Origin: Distichodus sexfasciatus
Lineage: Eukaryota; Chordata; Actinopteri; Characiformes; Distichodontidae
NCBI GenBank assembly: GCA_032718565.1
Contig: JAVGVS010000445.1
Coordinates: 186,001 to 250,000, forward strand
DNA: 64,000 nt
Reading direction: 5' to 3'
Shown here piece by piece: positions 11,636 through 22,995 of the stretch (position 1 is the stretch's first letter; each line of letters starts with the position of its first letter). The translations under genes were made by a program, and so were the position numbers. The notes under the pieces were generated by a model. The model worked only from the letters and a program-made list of their open reading frames with translations. It searched no databases and was not told where the DNA came from.

Positions 11636-12734
11636 TGACATTAATAGTCTATATTACATAAGATTATTAATTTTGTATGTCTATTTTAAGTTAAGTTAAA
11701 AATACTGTTGACAAGGATATTTTCAGAGAAACTTTAGTTAAGTGGTTGGTGAATGTAACTCAAATTACCCAAACCTCAAAGCAGAAATCAAGTTAAAGTG
11801 TAAAAATAAATCTGTTAATTCGACTCACTCGGGCCTGTACTGGTGCTGTTGGGTCTAAACGATTCCCCGAGAGGGAAACCCGAGCGGCGTCTTCATGCAT
11901 CTTCATTAATCTGGCTAAGCTCCTCGTCTTCGCAGCAGATGCTCGGCAAGGATAAGGCCACTCGGCAGGAGAAAAGCGGGATAAACCTCGCTGAGTGTTG
12001 AACCAACAAAACACGTTTAGCAGCATCTGCTTCACTCCACATCGCTTCTCGCAAAAATGACCCACACTCTCGATAGCTAAGCGTTGATATCCGATCTGTG
12101 ACCAGTTTTTAAAAGAAGCTAAAAACGGCAAAAACTCTCTAGTGCATTCGTGTAAATGTCTGTAATTTTATTGTACTCTTTTTACACTAAGATTCTTTTT
12201 AAAATCTAGTTTCTATTCCATTTATCATACCAATCTCTTTGTATGATAAAGTGTCATGTAAATAAACTTGCCTTGTCTTTCTGCATACATTATGGAAATG
12301 AAGAACGCTTCACGCATTTACGGTTAGAGTCGGCAAGACGCACTTATCCACACCAGCGTAACATTTGTGAATGGTGACCAATCCCTGGAGGAACCTGAAC
12401 TACAGTAAGTGCCTGTTACGGGAGGTGGAGCTGCTGTACGAAACCCTCTTCGTGTTAAAATGTTCAGCAGCACACGTTTGCAGTAGTTTGTGTTACTCAC
12501 ATATTCAAGGCAAAATGGTGATTTGCTGCTGTTTAGCTGTTTGCTCCTTCCACTGTTAAAAAGCAACAGCTGACAAATGTCACAGGATGTGAGATGGATG
12601 TGAACATTTGGTAGTTTGTGTTTAGGATGTCAATCAAACTACAGAAATACAGCCAATACACAATGTATCTACACAAAATACAAAAATACAGTGTCTAAAT
12701 GTATCTAAACAAACGACAAGAACACAGCAACTAC
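11636..12734. other. Unique DNA; CpG-containing block 11820-12130
   Basis: No repeat partner. 11820-12130 is balanced in composition and contains CTGGCTAAGCTCCTCGTCTT, unlike its AT-rich surroundings. A 112-codon minus frame (11793-12131) spans it but resembles nothing I recognise. I treat it as non-coding. Confidence 0.3.
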
Positions 12735-13405
12735 ACAATGTGTCTATCTATGATGGATGAGTAGAGGAATGGGTAGGCAAGTGAGTGGGAGGAGAGATGG
12801 ATGGATGGATGGATGGCTAGAGGGATTGGTAGGCAAGTGAGTGGATGGATGGAGGAATGGGTAGGTAAGTGGATGGATGGATAGATAAATATGAATGTAG
12901 ATGGCTGAATAAATGGATGGACAGAAAGTAAGGTGGACGAATCGATGGATGGATGGATGGATGGATAGATAAGTGGATGGACAAATAGTAACACAGGTGG
13001 ATGGATAAATGGATGTGTGATAGATATATGGGTGGGTAGGTGAATGGATAGATGGATGGACAGAAGGATGGGTTAGTAAGACAATGGATGGATGGAAATG
13101 AGGAATGGATAGATAGAGGCATAGGGAGGCAAGTGGATGGATGGATAGACGGATGGATGGATGGAATGGATGGAACTGGTGGATGGATAGATAGAGGGAT
13201 GGGTAGGTAGGTAGGTAGATGGATGGATGGATGGTAGGTAGGTAAGAGGATAGATAGATATGTTTGTGGGTGGGTGCGGGAAAGGATAGATGGATGAAAT
13301 TGAAGGATGGATGGATCGAGGGATGGGGAGGTAAGTGCATGAATGAATGGATGAATGGATGGGTAGGTAAGTGGATGGATGGATGGATGGAGGGAGAGAT
13401 AGATG
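12735..13405 (+). repeat. Imperfect (GGAT)n minisatellite, array 1
   Basis: About 670 bp of GGAT, GGTA and GATA tetramers with a composite unit that includes the spacer AATAGTAACACAGGTGGATG (12985 on). The same spacer is at 22864-22894 in reverse. Because 4-bp periodicity rarely makes stop codons, it produces Ser/Ile/His/Pro minus-strand frames (for example 12744-13427) that are not genes. Confidence 0.95.
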
Positions 13406-13529
13406 CATAAACTCCAGTATTAACCACTATAAGTCCTTAATGGTTTGTGCTGATTTTACAATCAAGTTAAATTAATATACTTACTTTAAGCCAGATGTTT
13501 GTCAGGGCAGATTCCATCTAAGTGACCGG
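13406..13529. other. Short unique spacer
   Basis: Nothing recognised. Confidence 0.3.
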
Positions 13530-13650
13530 GCTTCCTAATGACAGCATGTCCCAGGGGGAACATGGGTTAAGTGTCTCGCTCCAAACCCCCAGTGGTGATA
13601 GCGCCCGAGGGGTTGAACCCTCGACCTCTCGGTTCGGAGTCACGTTTTTT
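13530..13650 (-). mobile_element. SINE-C-like fragment, reverse orientation
   Basis: Read on the minus strand it has a B-box-like GGTTCAACCCCTCGGG region and then a chain resembling the CCCTGAGCAAGACCCTTAACCC block of the 19150-20295 SINE-C array. The tail is absent. Diverged, so assignment is moderate. Confidence 0.5.
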
Positions 13651-14160
13651 TCCATCGCACCGATATTACACACTTTTTTCTGTCTAGTCACATTTGTGTC
13701 TGTCCTCAAGGTCAATTAGACGGAGATTGGGCTGCTAGTGGGTATGAATGAGTAATTCTGCCAAACGCCAGCAGACGCTTAGCCGAACAGAGCAGCTAAA
13801 GGCCATGGCAGAGCGGAAAACCTCTCCAGGCTTTCTCTTTAAGTGGCCCGTTAATTATTAAAGCCTCGTCATAAAAACATTACCCAACAGGCCCTGAACC
13901 TCCTGCCCTCAGTGCATTACTACCACACGGCACGGCTGTTGGGTGACTTTTTAGTGTGACGCCGCACAAAAGTGTGGCGTCTTATTTTCAGTTCCACATG
14001 AAGTGTGACTCAGAATGATCGCGAGAAACGGATTCGTGAAGTCGCATCATCAAATGTTGGAGTGCAGCGAGACAGGAAAATGTTAATCGTTACTCATTCA
14101 CTGTGTGCTGTGTTAGTAAAGCATAAGTTAATAATCTGTGCATAAAATAATGTGTATTAA
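13651..14160. other. Unique DNA, conserved-element-like
   Basis: 13780-14000 is non-repetitive, with TTAATTATTAAAGCCTCGTC and other homeodomain-like words. No coding evidence. Confidence 0.25.
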
Positions 14161-14164
14161 ATTA

Positions 14165-14412
14165 CTTCAGACAGACAAACAGACAGATAGACAGATAGAT
14201 AGATGAATGAATGTATGAATGAATGGGTGTATGGTGGAAGAATGGATAAGTAGGTAAGTCAATGGATAAATTGGCAACTGGATAGATAAATAGATAGATG
14301 AGTGGATGGATGGATGTATTGATGGTTAAAAGCATGTATGGATGGCTGGATGAATGAATGGTTAGATAGATAAATAGTGGTGCAGTTGAATGGATAAATG
14401 GGTGAAAAGGTG

Positions 14413-14479
<67 letters not shown>

Positions 14480-14693
14480 TGATAGATAGATTGACTGATA
14501 GATTGACTGATAGATTGATGGTGGATAGATAGATGGATTGAGCGATGGATGGATAAATAGTTATGCAGATGAATGGATAAAGAATGGATGACGGATGGAG
14601 ATATAGGATGAAAGATGGATAGATAGATTGATTGATCGATGGATGGATGCATGCATGCATGCATGGATGGATGGATAAACAGTAATGCAGGTG

Positions 14694-14756
<63 letters not shown>

Positions 14757-14860
14757 TTATTTATTGATTGAGTGATGGATTGATGGATGATAGGTGGATA
14801 AATGGATGGATGGATGGATGATGGATAATGCAGGTGAAGGATAAATGGTTGGATGTTTGA
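14165..14860 (+). repeat. GATA/GGAT composite array 2
   Basis: Includes two essentially perfect (GATA)n runs at 14413-14479 and 14694-14756, separated by GGAT-type units and recurring AGTAATGCAGGTGGAT spacers. A CATGCATGCATG patch lies at about 14648-14663. The Ser/Ile/Tyr/Leu-rich minus-strand frames here are repeat artefacts. Confidence 0.95.
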
Positions 14861-15560
14861 TAGATAGCAACAAACACACTTTCAAATAAGAATTGGAATC
14901 GTGAAAAAATGTAACTGTTCCAAAATAATGTTAAAAATTGGAGCCTGTGTTGAGCTGAGCCTAATGTTACCAAACCTTCACATCCATCACTATAAATTAC
15001 TGTCCTCACCTTTCACACAGCACACCAGTCTATTTAGCAGAAACCCTGATAGAGCAGCTCTCCACCAGCATGGGGACAAAACCTCTTATTTCCTGACTAA
15101 CACACACATGCAGCACTAATTAAAGATGGACGTACCGATAGCAGCCAGAAACACAGAATGTCACCCTTTATTTCCGGGGCCTTCTCTCCATTTATCCAGC
15201 TTTATCGTCCAGCAAATAATAGGAGTTTGTTCATCTCCCCCCATTTTTAAAAGGGCACTGAATCTTGAATTTTATATGTGAAAGCACTGTCCGGCTTCTC
15301 CGTCCAAGAAACGACTTTCCATGAATTATGACTTTTGCTAAAGGAATCCCAGAATCCAAAACCACAAATAAGGCTGAGCAGGAAGCAGAGCTAATGGCGG
15401 AATAAATAACGGCAAGTGGCATCTCCATTAGCTTTCATTAGTGTTCTCTGCTGGAGCGATCTTCTACATATCCATCACTCTCACTGCTGCTAGGGTTCAG
15501 ATATTATCAAGAGCATGAGTTCATATTCTGTGCATAAAATAATCTGTACTAATCTAATTT
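14861..15560. other. Unique DNA between GATA arrays; conserved-element-like 15130-15450
   Basis: 15130-15450 is non-repetitive with AT-hook and homeodomain-like words (CCATGAATTATGACTTTTGC, CAAATAATAGG). It lies between two unstable tetranucleotide arrays. No gene supported. Confidence 0.3.
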
Positions 15561-15623
<63 letters not shown>

Positions 15624-16021
15624 GGGTGGATGGATGGTTAAATACTTATGCAGGTGGATGGATAAATGCTTGGATGATGGATAGAGAGGAAGAAAGGTGG
15701 ATGAGTGGATGGATGATGGATAGATAGGAAGAAAGGGAGATGAATGGATGGATGGATGGATGGATAGGAAGAATGGTGGATAGATATATAGACAAATGGA
15801 TCGATGTACTGGTGGCTAAGTAGTAATGCAGTTGAATAAATGGATGGATTGATCTATGCATAAGTAACAACGCACGTGAATGGAGAAATAGATAGGTGAT
15901 GGATAGATAGGAAGAAAGGTTAGATAGATAGACAAGTAAATAGATGGACGAGTGGATGGATAGATTAAAGATAAATGTTAGTGCAGGTGGATGAATAAAT
16001 GGACGGATTGGAAGAGAAGTG

Positions 16022-16080
<59 letters not shown>

Positions 16081-16272
16081 GGCTAGATAGGATAAAAGGG
16101 GTGGATGGATGGATGGATGGATAGGAAGAAAGGTACATTGATAGACAGAAAGAAAGAAAGGAAGGAAGGGTAATGGATGGATGGTTAAATAGTAACACAG
16201 TTGAATGGATAAAGGGATGGATGGATGGATGGATGATGGATAGATAGGAAGAACAGTGGATAGATAGATACT

Positions 16273-16333
<61 letters not shown>

Positions 16334-16375
16334 GGGATGGATGGATGGATGGACAGATAGGTAGAAAGATGGATG
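15561..16375 (+). repeat. GATA/GGAT composite array 3
   Basis: Three near-perfect (GATA)n runs (15561-15623, 16022-16080, 16276-16332) are embedded in a higher-order pattern. That pattern contains GATAGGAAGAAAGGTGGATG and AGTAATGCAGTTGAAT-type spacers, each recurring several times. A 289-codon minus frame (15646-16515) results from the period and is not a protein. Confidence 0.95.
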
Positions 16376-17275
16376 AAAAAAACTGCGTAAGAAGGTTTTA
16401 TGATCAATTTTAAGAACCTGGTAAATGAGATCCATTGATTTGTCGTGAAGTTGGCAGTAGTTCGCATTTTAGACGTCGCATTCATGAAATTTGGAGAACT
16501 TCCTTCATCCTTCATCCTTATTCATACGCTTTCTTCAGTAGTGGCGATGAGGGTGGAGCTTAAACCCTGCACGATTTCAAGCTCGGAATAACTATAGCTA
16601 TAACGTGCATGACGAGTGGTCAGGTGTAGGTCATGTGATCCCAAAGCGGACATAATTAGGCCGTAAAGAGGCGCATATTGTTGTACGTCAGCGCTCGATT
16701 GCTTCGTCTCTTTATTCCTTTCCCGCTCTATAAGTCAGGAAAAAGTGCATTCTGGAAGCTTGTATAAGAGCGGGGAAGAAAAGGATCGGAGGAATAAACA
16801 TGAAAAATGGAAGCTTTGTGCTTCATAATTCGACGGCTACGAGGCTTTAATAAATCAAATGTGAGCTTTTTTGTGGCTTTACACGCATGCAGGAAGGGGC
16901 CGACGACGCCCCCGCTATAAATTAGGGGAACAAAACGAGATGGCAGGCGACGGTAATTGGCTTTGCCGTGCGTGGTTACACTTTCCCCATCCGGAGAGCC
17001 GTTACACCAAACATAAAACACAATGACTGCACATAATGATATTGTCAGGGAAGAAGGGCGGAAGCCGTTTGAATACATTGGAGGGAGATTTAGCTCGGCT
17101 GCCCTCACAGTCGCCGTTCTTTATAGCGTTATTATTAAAATGCAGGGCCCGGATTCGCTCCTGCTGCAACTTTTTGTTGTTTCCAGATTTGGGCTAGAAC
17201 TAGTTGCATAACCGTAGGCAGTGCAGCTCAGATTATGTGCATTGATTATTTAATTACTGCATAAATCATAACACC
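16376..17275. other. Unique DNA; conserved-element-like 16780-17110
   Basis: Balanced, CpG-containing and repeat-free, with words such as AATTCGACGG and ATAATGATATTGTCAGG. A 126-codon minus frame (16728-17108) shows no recognisable domain. I regard it as non-coding and a candidate regulatory block. Confidence 0.3.
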
Positions 17276-17279
17276 AACA

Positions 17280-17420
17280 ATTCTATAAACTTCTGATTAA
17301 AAGTAGCTAAACTACACTGCAAACTGGTGTTTTAATACAGTAGTTAGCTACACTATAAACTAGGAAAAAGTAGCCAACTACGTCCAAGCTGTTTCAAAAA
17401 GTTATATTTAATATTTGTGT
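17280..17420. repeat. hAT-like fragment (AGTAGCTA type)
   Basis: AAAAGTAGCTAAACTACACT and AGTAGTTAGCTACACTATAAA echo the GTAGCTA-rich ends of fish hAT elements and the fragments at 45820-45905 and 47680-47832. No ends found. Confidence 0.4.
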
Positions 17421-17621
17421 TTTAGGATAATCGTAAAACAAATTTATATTAAAAATGTGCAACGTAATGTTAAACGTCAAATGAAAGTGTATAGTCTAGA
17501 TGTGTAACGATACATTGATCTACATCAATACATCAATTCACTCATCTACAATCCAATGATAAACATCAATCAGTAGGGGTGTGACGAGATACTCAACGAG
17601 ATGATACGTGGAAGTTGAAAA

Positions 17622-17765
17622 AAGTTGAAAGTGAGTGTTTATTTGTCATTGTGAACACACCACAGCACAGCACACAGTGCACCACAATGAAATGTGACCC
17701 CTTTGCATTTGACCCATCCGTGAAGGAGCATTGGGCAGCTAATAAGGGCAGGATCTCAGGAGCAG
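17622..17765 (-). mobile_element. SINE-A, 3' part, interrupted
   Basis: Reverse-strand SINE-A tail and body (GTGAACACACCACAGCACAG ... CCCATCCGTGAAGGAGCA ... GGGCAGCTAATAAGGGCAG). It stops at the inserted SINE-C segment and resumes at 18171. The 19 bp at its right edge are repeated at the start of the resumed part. Confidence 0.85.
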
Positions 17766-18170
17766 AAATTAGGAAATGGAAACCAGTGTAAAGGCAAAAA
17801 TTTAAAGGCTTGGAATTTTTAGTTGCAAATGTGAGTTAGGACCTGGATCAAGAGCTTGTGGGTGCAAATCCTCCCTCCAGCACTACCTCCACTGGGTTCC
17901 TGAGCAAGACCCTTAACCCCAAGTTGCTTCAGGCAGACTCTCTGAAATTAGGAAATTGAAACTAATGTAAGTGTAAAGTCTTGGTTTCTGTTCTTGTTAA
18001 AGTATCTGCAAATGTGGGTTAGAGTCTGGACCAAGCATCTCTGAACCAAGAGGTTGTGGGTTCAAATCCTACCTCCAGTGCTACCACCATTTGGTCCCCT
18101 TAACCCAGGTTGCTCCAGGGCGACTGTCCTTGAAATTTGGAAATGGAAACCAATGCAAAGGCAAATGCAA
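17764..18170 (+). repeat. Duplicated SINE-C array segment inserted into SINE-A
   Basis: About 405 bp nearly identical (roughly ten differences by eye) to about 19292-19690 of the SINE-C array. It starts and ends inside monomers, so it is a fragment rather than a whole SINE. Two B-box-like TTGTGGGT(G/T)CAAATCC motifs are 199 bp apart, as in the source array. Confidence 0.85.
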
Positions 18171-18262
18171 AGGCAGCACCCCGGGAGCAGAGCTTGGGAA
18201 CGGTACCTTGCTCATGAGTACCTCAGTGATATCTTTACCGGTCCTTGGATTCAGAATGTGAC
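18171..18262 (-). mobile_element. SINE-A, resumed 5' part
   Basis: Continues the SINE-A broken at 17765: GGGAGCAGAGCTTGGGAACG, GGTACCTTGCTCATGAGTAC and ACCGGTCCTTGGATTC. The tRNA head is eroded. Confidence 0.8.
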
Positions 18263-18515
18263 TTTACATTGAACATGAAGTCTATCTTGTATTAAAATTA
18301 GATTTTATTGTATTGAAATGTGTGCTTGAGCTCGGGAACCCAAATGTCTCAGAATACTTTAGCTGCATATTTTTGTGTGTTTGATGTGACTGTGTCAAAT
18401 CGTCTCATATCGAATCCTGAATAAAATCCAAATCATATTGTATCAGATTTTGTGATATCGGCAGAAATCAGATCGTTTTACATTTAATCGATATAATCCA
18501 CACCCCCAGTATTAA

Positions 18516-19149
18516 CCCCCCGTAAAGTGCACCTGTTTGGATCTGTCCCATTGGTGAGATTCTAAAAGCCTGTACGTTGGAATTTGTGGCCTTTGACTCT
18601 GCGACTTCCAGACTGTAATTACAGACCGTGCTGGCATTAGGCTGTTGTTGGTGTCAGCGGGACGCCGTCTGCACCGCTCACAACTTTCTATCAGACTCCA
18701 GACTCATGCTGTGACCCCTAAAAACACTCACCAAACCTGCCAGAACTTAATATCTGTGATGAGGGATACTCTTAAAGCAAATTCAGTCCTAAAAAATGTG
18801 GAAGTTGATGTTCCAGGTAAAACAAAAAGAATATAATGTCCGTAATCTGTAATTCTGTAATTCCGTATGTGATGTAAATTCCATAATATGAAAGTAGTTA
18901 AAATAAGAAAAAGGGCCAAGCAATTTAGACTTAGAAGCCGATATGGTAACTTTCATGCCGGTGAAAAAGTAATGTGAACTCGTGAAATGATTTGCTAGTG
19001 CTGGGAGGCAGTGATGTCTGTCATTTAGCAGCAGGCATCGTGCCACAAGACATTGTCTAATTTGCCGCACAACGGGTGCCTGACGACAACGTTCGGCGCT
19101 TTGCAAATGGAATGCGGTAACGAATCGACAGCGCTTTTACAATCTAGCA
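18516..19149. other. Unique DNA, nothing recognised
   Basis: No repeat partner and no supported coding frame. Short frames overlap on both strands, which is the random expectation. Confidence 0.3.
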
Positions 19150-20295
19150 TAATGAGATGGTGGTCATGTAGTGGTTGGGTACTCCCCTTTGGACCATGAG
19201 GTTGTGGGTTTGAATCTTACCTCCAGCGCTACCAGCACCGGGAACTAGACCAAGACCCTTAATCCCAAGTAGCTCCAGGGAGACTCTCTGAAATTAGGAA
19301 ATGGAAACCAATGTAAAGGCAAATTTAAAGGCTTGGAATTTTTAGTTGCAAATGTGGGTTAGGACCTGGATCAAGAGCTTGTGGGTGCAAATCCTCCCTC
19401 CAGCACTACCTCCACTGGGTTCCTGAGCAAGACCCTTAACCCCAAGTTGTTTCAGGCAGACTCTCTGAAATTAGGAAATTGAAACTAAATGTAAATGTAA
19501 AGTCTTGGTTTCTTTTCTTGTTAAAGTATCTGCAAATGTGGGTTAGAGTCTGGACCAAGCATCTCTGAACCAAGAGGTTGTGGGTTCAAATCCTACCTCC
19601 AGTGCCACCACCACTTGGTCCCCTTAACCCAGGTTGCTCCAGGGCGACTGTCCTTGAAATTTGGAAATGGAAACCAATGCAAAGGCAAATTTAAAAACTC
19701 GGAACTGTTGGTTGCAAATATGGGTTAGGGTCCAGACCAAGCATCTCTGAACCAACAGGTTGTGGGTTTGAATCCTACCTCCAGCATTACCAGCGCTGGG
19801 TCCCTGAGCAAGACCCTTAATCCCAAGGTGCTCTCAGGGAGACTGTCCCTGAAATTAGGTAACGGAAACCAATGTAAATGATAACGCTTGGCTTCTTTTG
19901 TTGTTAAGGCACCTGCAAATGCTGTTTAAGGTCTGGACCAAACACCTATGAACCAAGAGTTTGTGCGTTGGAATCCTACATCCAACGCTACCACCACTGG
20001 CAACCTGAGCAACACCCTTAACCCCAGGGTGCTCCAGGGAAAGTCTCTGAAATTAGGAAATGGAAACCAATGTTAAGGTAAATTTAAAGGCTTTAACTTT
20101 TTGATTGCAAATGTGGGTTAGGGTCTGTACCAACCATCCCTGGACCAGGAGGTTGTGGGTTCAAATCTTGCCTCCAGTGCAGCCACCACTGTGTCCCTGA
20201 GCAAGACCTTCAAATTACTGTCCCTGTAATTAGGAAATGGAAGTCGCTCTGGATGGAGCATGTGCTAAAATGCAGTGAATGTTAATGTAAACGAA
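19150..20295 (+). repeat. SINE-C expanded into a tandem A/B dimer array
   Basis: Six tandem monomers. B-box-like TTGTGGGTT(C/T)(A/G)AATCC motifs start near 19201, 19379, 19577, 19759, 19959 and 20151. Two monomer types alternate: A carries AAATTTAAAGGCTTGGAA, and B carries GTCTTGGTTTCTTTTCTTG or its equivalent. A tRNA-like head (ATGTAGTGGTTGGGTACT) occurs only at the left and a typical SINE tail (GTCGCTCTGGATGGAGCATG ... GCTAAAATGCAG) only at the right. One SINE therefore appears to have expanded internally. Confidence 0.8.
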
Positions 20296-21604
20296 GATAA
20301 TTCAAGTTGACAGTTGCACAATGACTCGAGAGTTTCAGTGTGTGCCAGGAGACTCGACCCTAATTGTACTACAGTAGTTTTTTACGTAATAGGATGGAAC
20401 AAGCCTTTACACTGTGTTTCAAAAAACGTTTAACCCTTAATACCTTACGTTAGAAAATGTTCTGATCCATGTCAGGTTTTTAGGGGATAAAAGGAATTAC
20501 ATATAGGACAGAATTGCATATACAGTATATCTACAACAAAGTTGCAATAAAGTGCAATAGATAGGACGGACAAGTGTCTTTACACAATGTGAGCATGTTT
20601 TGAAGCGGTTAATGCCTGAAAAAAGCAAATAATTTGCATGCTCTCTCAAAAACATTTCATGTGCATGCAAAATTTCCCTCAATATGTCCGCCCCCGCCCC
20701 AAAAACCAACTTTTAACATTAAAGCAGATTAAAACCACTGTTGCGAAGTTTAATCGTGTTCATTCGTGAACAAAACATTGTCTTCGCTTCGAGCAACAAC
20801 GCTAACCGTCCATGTTGTAATGAGCGAAAAGTTCACGTTCTTCACCACATCCGAGATAATCAGACGTGATAAATTGGCGTGCCAGCGTTTCATGTGATAA
20901 GGCCATTGATTTTTTAAAACTTGACGTGATACGCGTCGGCCGTCATTATTCTGGCTCGATTTCCCTCGGCTGAGTTTCTAATGAGCCGAATGGTAGCGTT
21001 TAGATGTCCTCCTCTTTTTACGGATTAACAAGCTACCTGGGAAAAAATAAAAATAAATAAAATAAAATAAGCCCTTACGGTTGGGCCTGCGCCGGTAGTG
21101 CCAGCCTCTCCGTCTGGCAAATTAACTCGGCGCTCGTCCCGGGGCCTTGTTGTGACATGATTTGTCATGCCAGCCTCATTTACTGTGTGAAATACAGCAA
21201 TTAGGAGTTTCCAGAGGAGCCTGGAAGAGTGTGAAAGCATCTCTGAGTGTGTACCGATGTGTCCTGGGGTGGAGAAAACGTGATGAACTACTGATCCAAG
21301 AAGGCTGCAGTCAGGCCACGTTAGCATCACTCAAATCGCTGCCTTTTCTTATTCTCATCATATGTCACAGCATCTAATCAGACAGTGATATCCAGTATGA
21401 TGTTTATATACAATGTGACTTTACTTCTTTCTTTAGTTTGCACTTCTCTAACAATTATTCTCTATTTATTTATATCAATACTTAGTCTATATCTCTTTTA
21501 AATCTCTTTACTATTAATGTCAACCACCAAGGCAAAATTGTTGTGCCTTGCAAAATCCTTGTACATGCCAATAAACGTAGATTCTAATTCTGATTACATT
21601 TCAG
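20296..21604. other. Unique DNA; conserved-element-like 20810-21000
   Basis: 20810-21000 is repeat-free and CpG-containing (GGCGTGCCAGCGTTTCATGT, ACGTGATACGCGTCGGCC). Frames at 21025-21377 overlap on both strands and are unsupported. Confidence 0.25.
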
Positions 21605-21606
21605 GG

Positions 21607-21768
21607 CAGTGGAGGTTCAGTGGTCTAAAGTGACTAAAGCCCTGTGTTTGTGAGCATAGGATTGAGGATTCGAATCCCAGAAGAACCTAAAACCATTGGT
21701 TGGGCCCTGAGCACATCCCTTAATCGATCGTGATAAAGGAGTCTGCTAAATGCTGTAAATGCAAATGA
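21607..21768 (+). mobile_element. SINE-C-type tRNA SINE, single monomer
   Basis: Head GTTCAGTGGTCTAAAGTGAC, B-box GAGGATTCGAATCCCAG, then GGGCCCTGAGCACATCCCTT and the tail GTCTGCTAAATGCTGTAAAT. This is the unexpanded form of the unit amplified at 19150-20295. Confidence 0.8.
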
Positions 21769-22805
21769 TTCCGAATTAATTTTGGGGAAAATAAACATTA
21801 AGTTTCCCAACAACCTTGCCAAACCCAAAGATTGGTTTTAAAAATTGTCTGGTGTAAAAATCATATTGAGTGTCACTAAAATTTGGAGTGGCAATGATCA
21901 TTTGTGTTTTTGTTAGTTTGTGTAGCATTATTTTGCTCTGAATAACAGAAAAAGAGTCTGAAAAATACAGTTGGATAAACACAACTGAAAGAAGGTGGAA
22001 CTGAATCCCCCCCCCAAAAAAAAATATCAAAAAATTTAAACTGCATTCCAAAAAAAAAAAAAAAATTCTTTCAAGTCTGCAAAAAATAAATCAAAGCGCT
22101 GCTTGTAAAAACTATTTGGAGTTGAGAATAAGGCACAATAGTGTAAAAACCTTCCTGTAAATATAAAATACTTTTGCAGTGAAATTTTGTGTATTTTATA
22201 ATTACAGTAGTGCACTTCGTTAGTTAAATGAACATTAGCATAGTATAATTGTGTTAATCACTAGACGCGGAATTAAAAGTAAACCTCTACTAGTATTTTT
22301 CTCATGCCTCGTCTCCTCGGCGTCAGAAGGACGAGTTATTCATTAATTACACTTCTATTTGTTTTGTATGTATCTGTGAAGCTGTTACGGTTTCGTGAAA
22401 TCTGTTGCGTGGCTCATGAATTTAGCGCTAGCATTAGCAGCTAGGTGACATCATCGTGGCCGAATTGGAGGGAATTCGAGATGCGTTTAGAGCTAGTGAA
22501 GGCTGCGGTTTTTGTGCCGGAGGCAGACGTAAGTCGGTTTCGGGTTTTACTTTTGTTGGCCACTGAATGCGATCACGTAATCTTGAATTTGAAAGCAGGA
22601 TTAAGTTTCAGAAACACGGCCAGGAATGTCGTGCCTTTTGTTCTTGTCGTACGTGACACGCCATGAGAAGGGTTTTACACTCAACAATGTGTCCAAACGT
22701 CTGCAGAGGAGTGAGGAAATTTAAAAACATCTCATTTTTATTAAGGAAAGGTATTATAGATATTTGTCATAGATATTACTATATATAAACAGTAGATTAC
22801 ACAAA
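21769..22805. other. Unique and AT-rich DNA with poly-C/poly-A runs
   Basis: Homopolymer C and A runs at 22008-22024 and 22051-22066. 22290-22670 is more balanced with CpGs. No gene supported. Confidence 0.3.
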
Positions 22806-22995
22806 TTATATATCAATCCATCTTTCAATCTGTCTGCATTTCCTCCTATCTATCCATCACACGTCCATTTATCCATCCACCTGTGTTACTATTTATCCAT
22901 CCGTCCCTCCATCTTTCTATCCTTCTATTCTAGTATCTATCTATCAGTCTATCTATGCATCCATCCATCCATCCTATCTGTCTATGCATCTACAG
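22806..22995 (-). repeat. CTAT/CCAT composite array 4 (reverse of array 1)
   Basis: Reverse-complement GGAT/GATA units. Positions 22864-22894 are identical, reverse-complemented, to the 31-bp spacer at 12983-13013. Confidence 0.9.

Larger units (their letters stand above)
17496..18515. repeat. hAT-like remnant hosting nested SINEs
   Basis: Starts around TAGATGTGTAACGATACATT and AGTAGGGGTGTGACGAGATA, and ends AATCGATATAATCCACACCCCCAGT. The inward GGGGTGTG and outward CACACCCC are consistent with terminal inverted repeats. The interior carries CGTCTCATATCGAATCC and other ATCG words. No convincing 8-bp duplication. SINE-A and a SINE-C array fragment lie inside. Confidence 0.5.

Noticed and set aside
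12744..13427. 227-codon minus-strand frame rich in Ser, Ile, His and Pro
   Set aside because: It is the translation of a GGAT tetranucleotide array; other frames of the same array are also open, as expected for a period of four lacking stops.
15646..16515. 289-codon minus-strand frame, the longest in the window
   Set aside because: Ser-Ile-Tyr-Leu repeats come directly from (GATA)n; no coding evidence.
19150..20295. Cluster of tRNA-like sequences that could be read as tRNA genes
   Set aside because: They have B-box-like motifs but no cloverleaf or anticodon arm, and they end in a SINE tail; SINE-derived.
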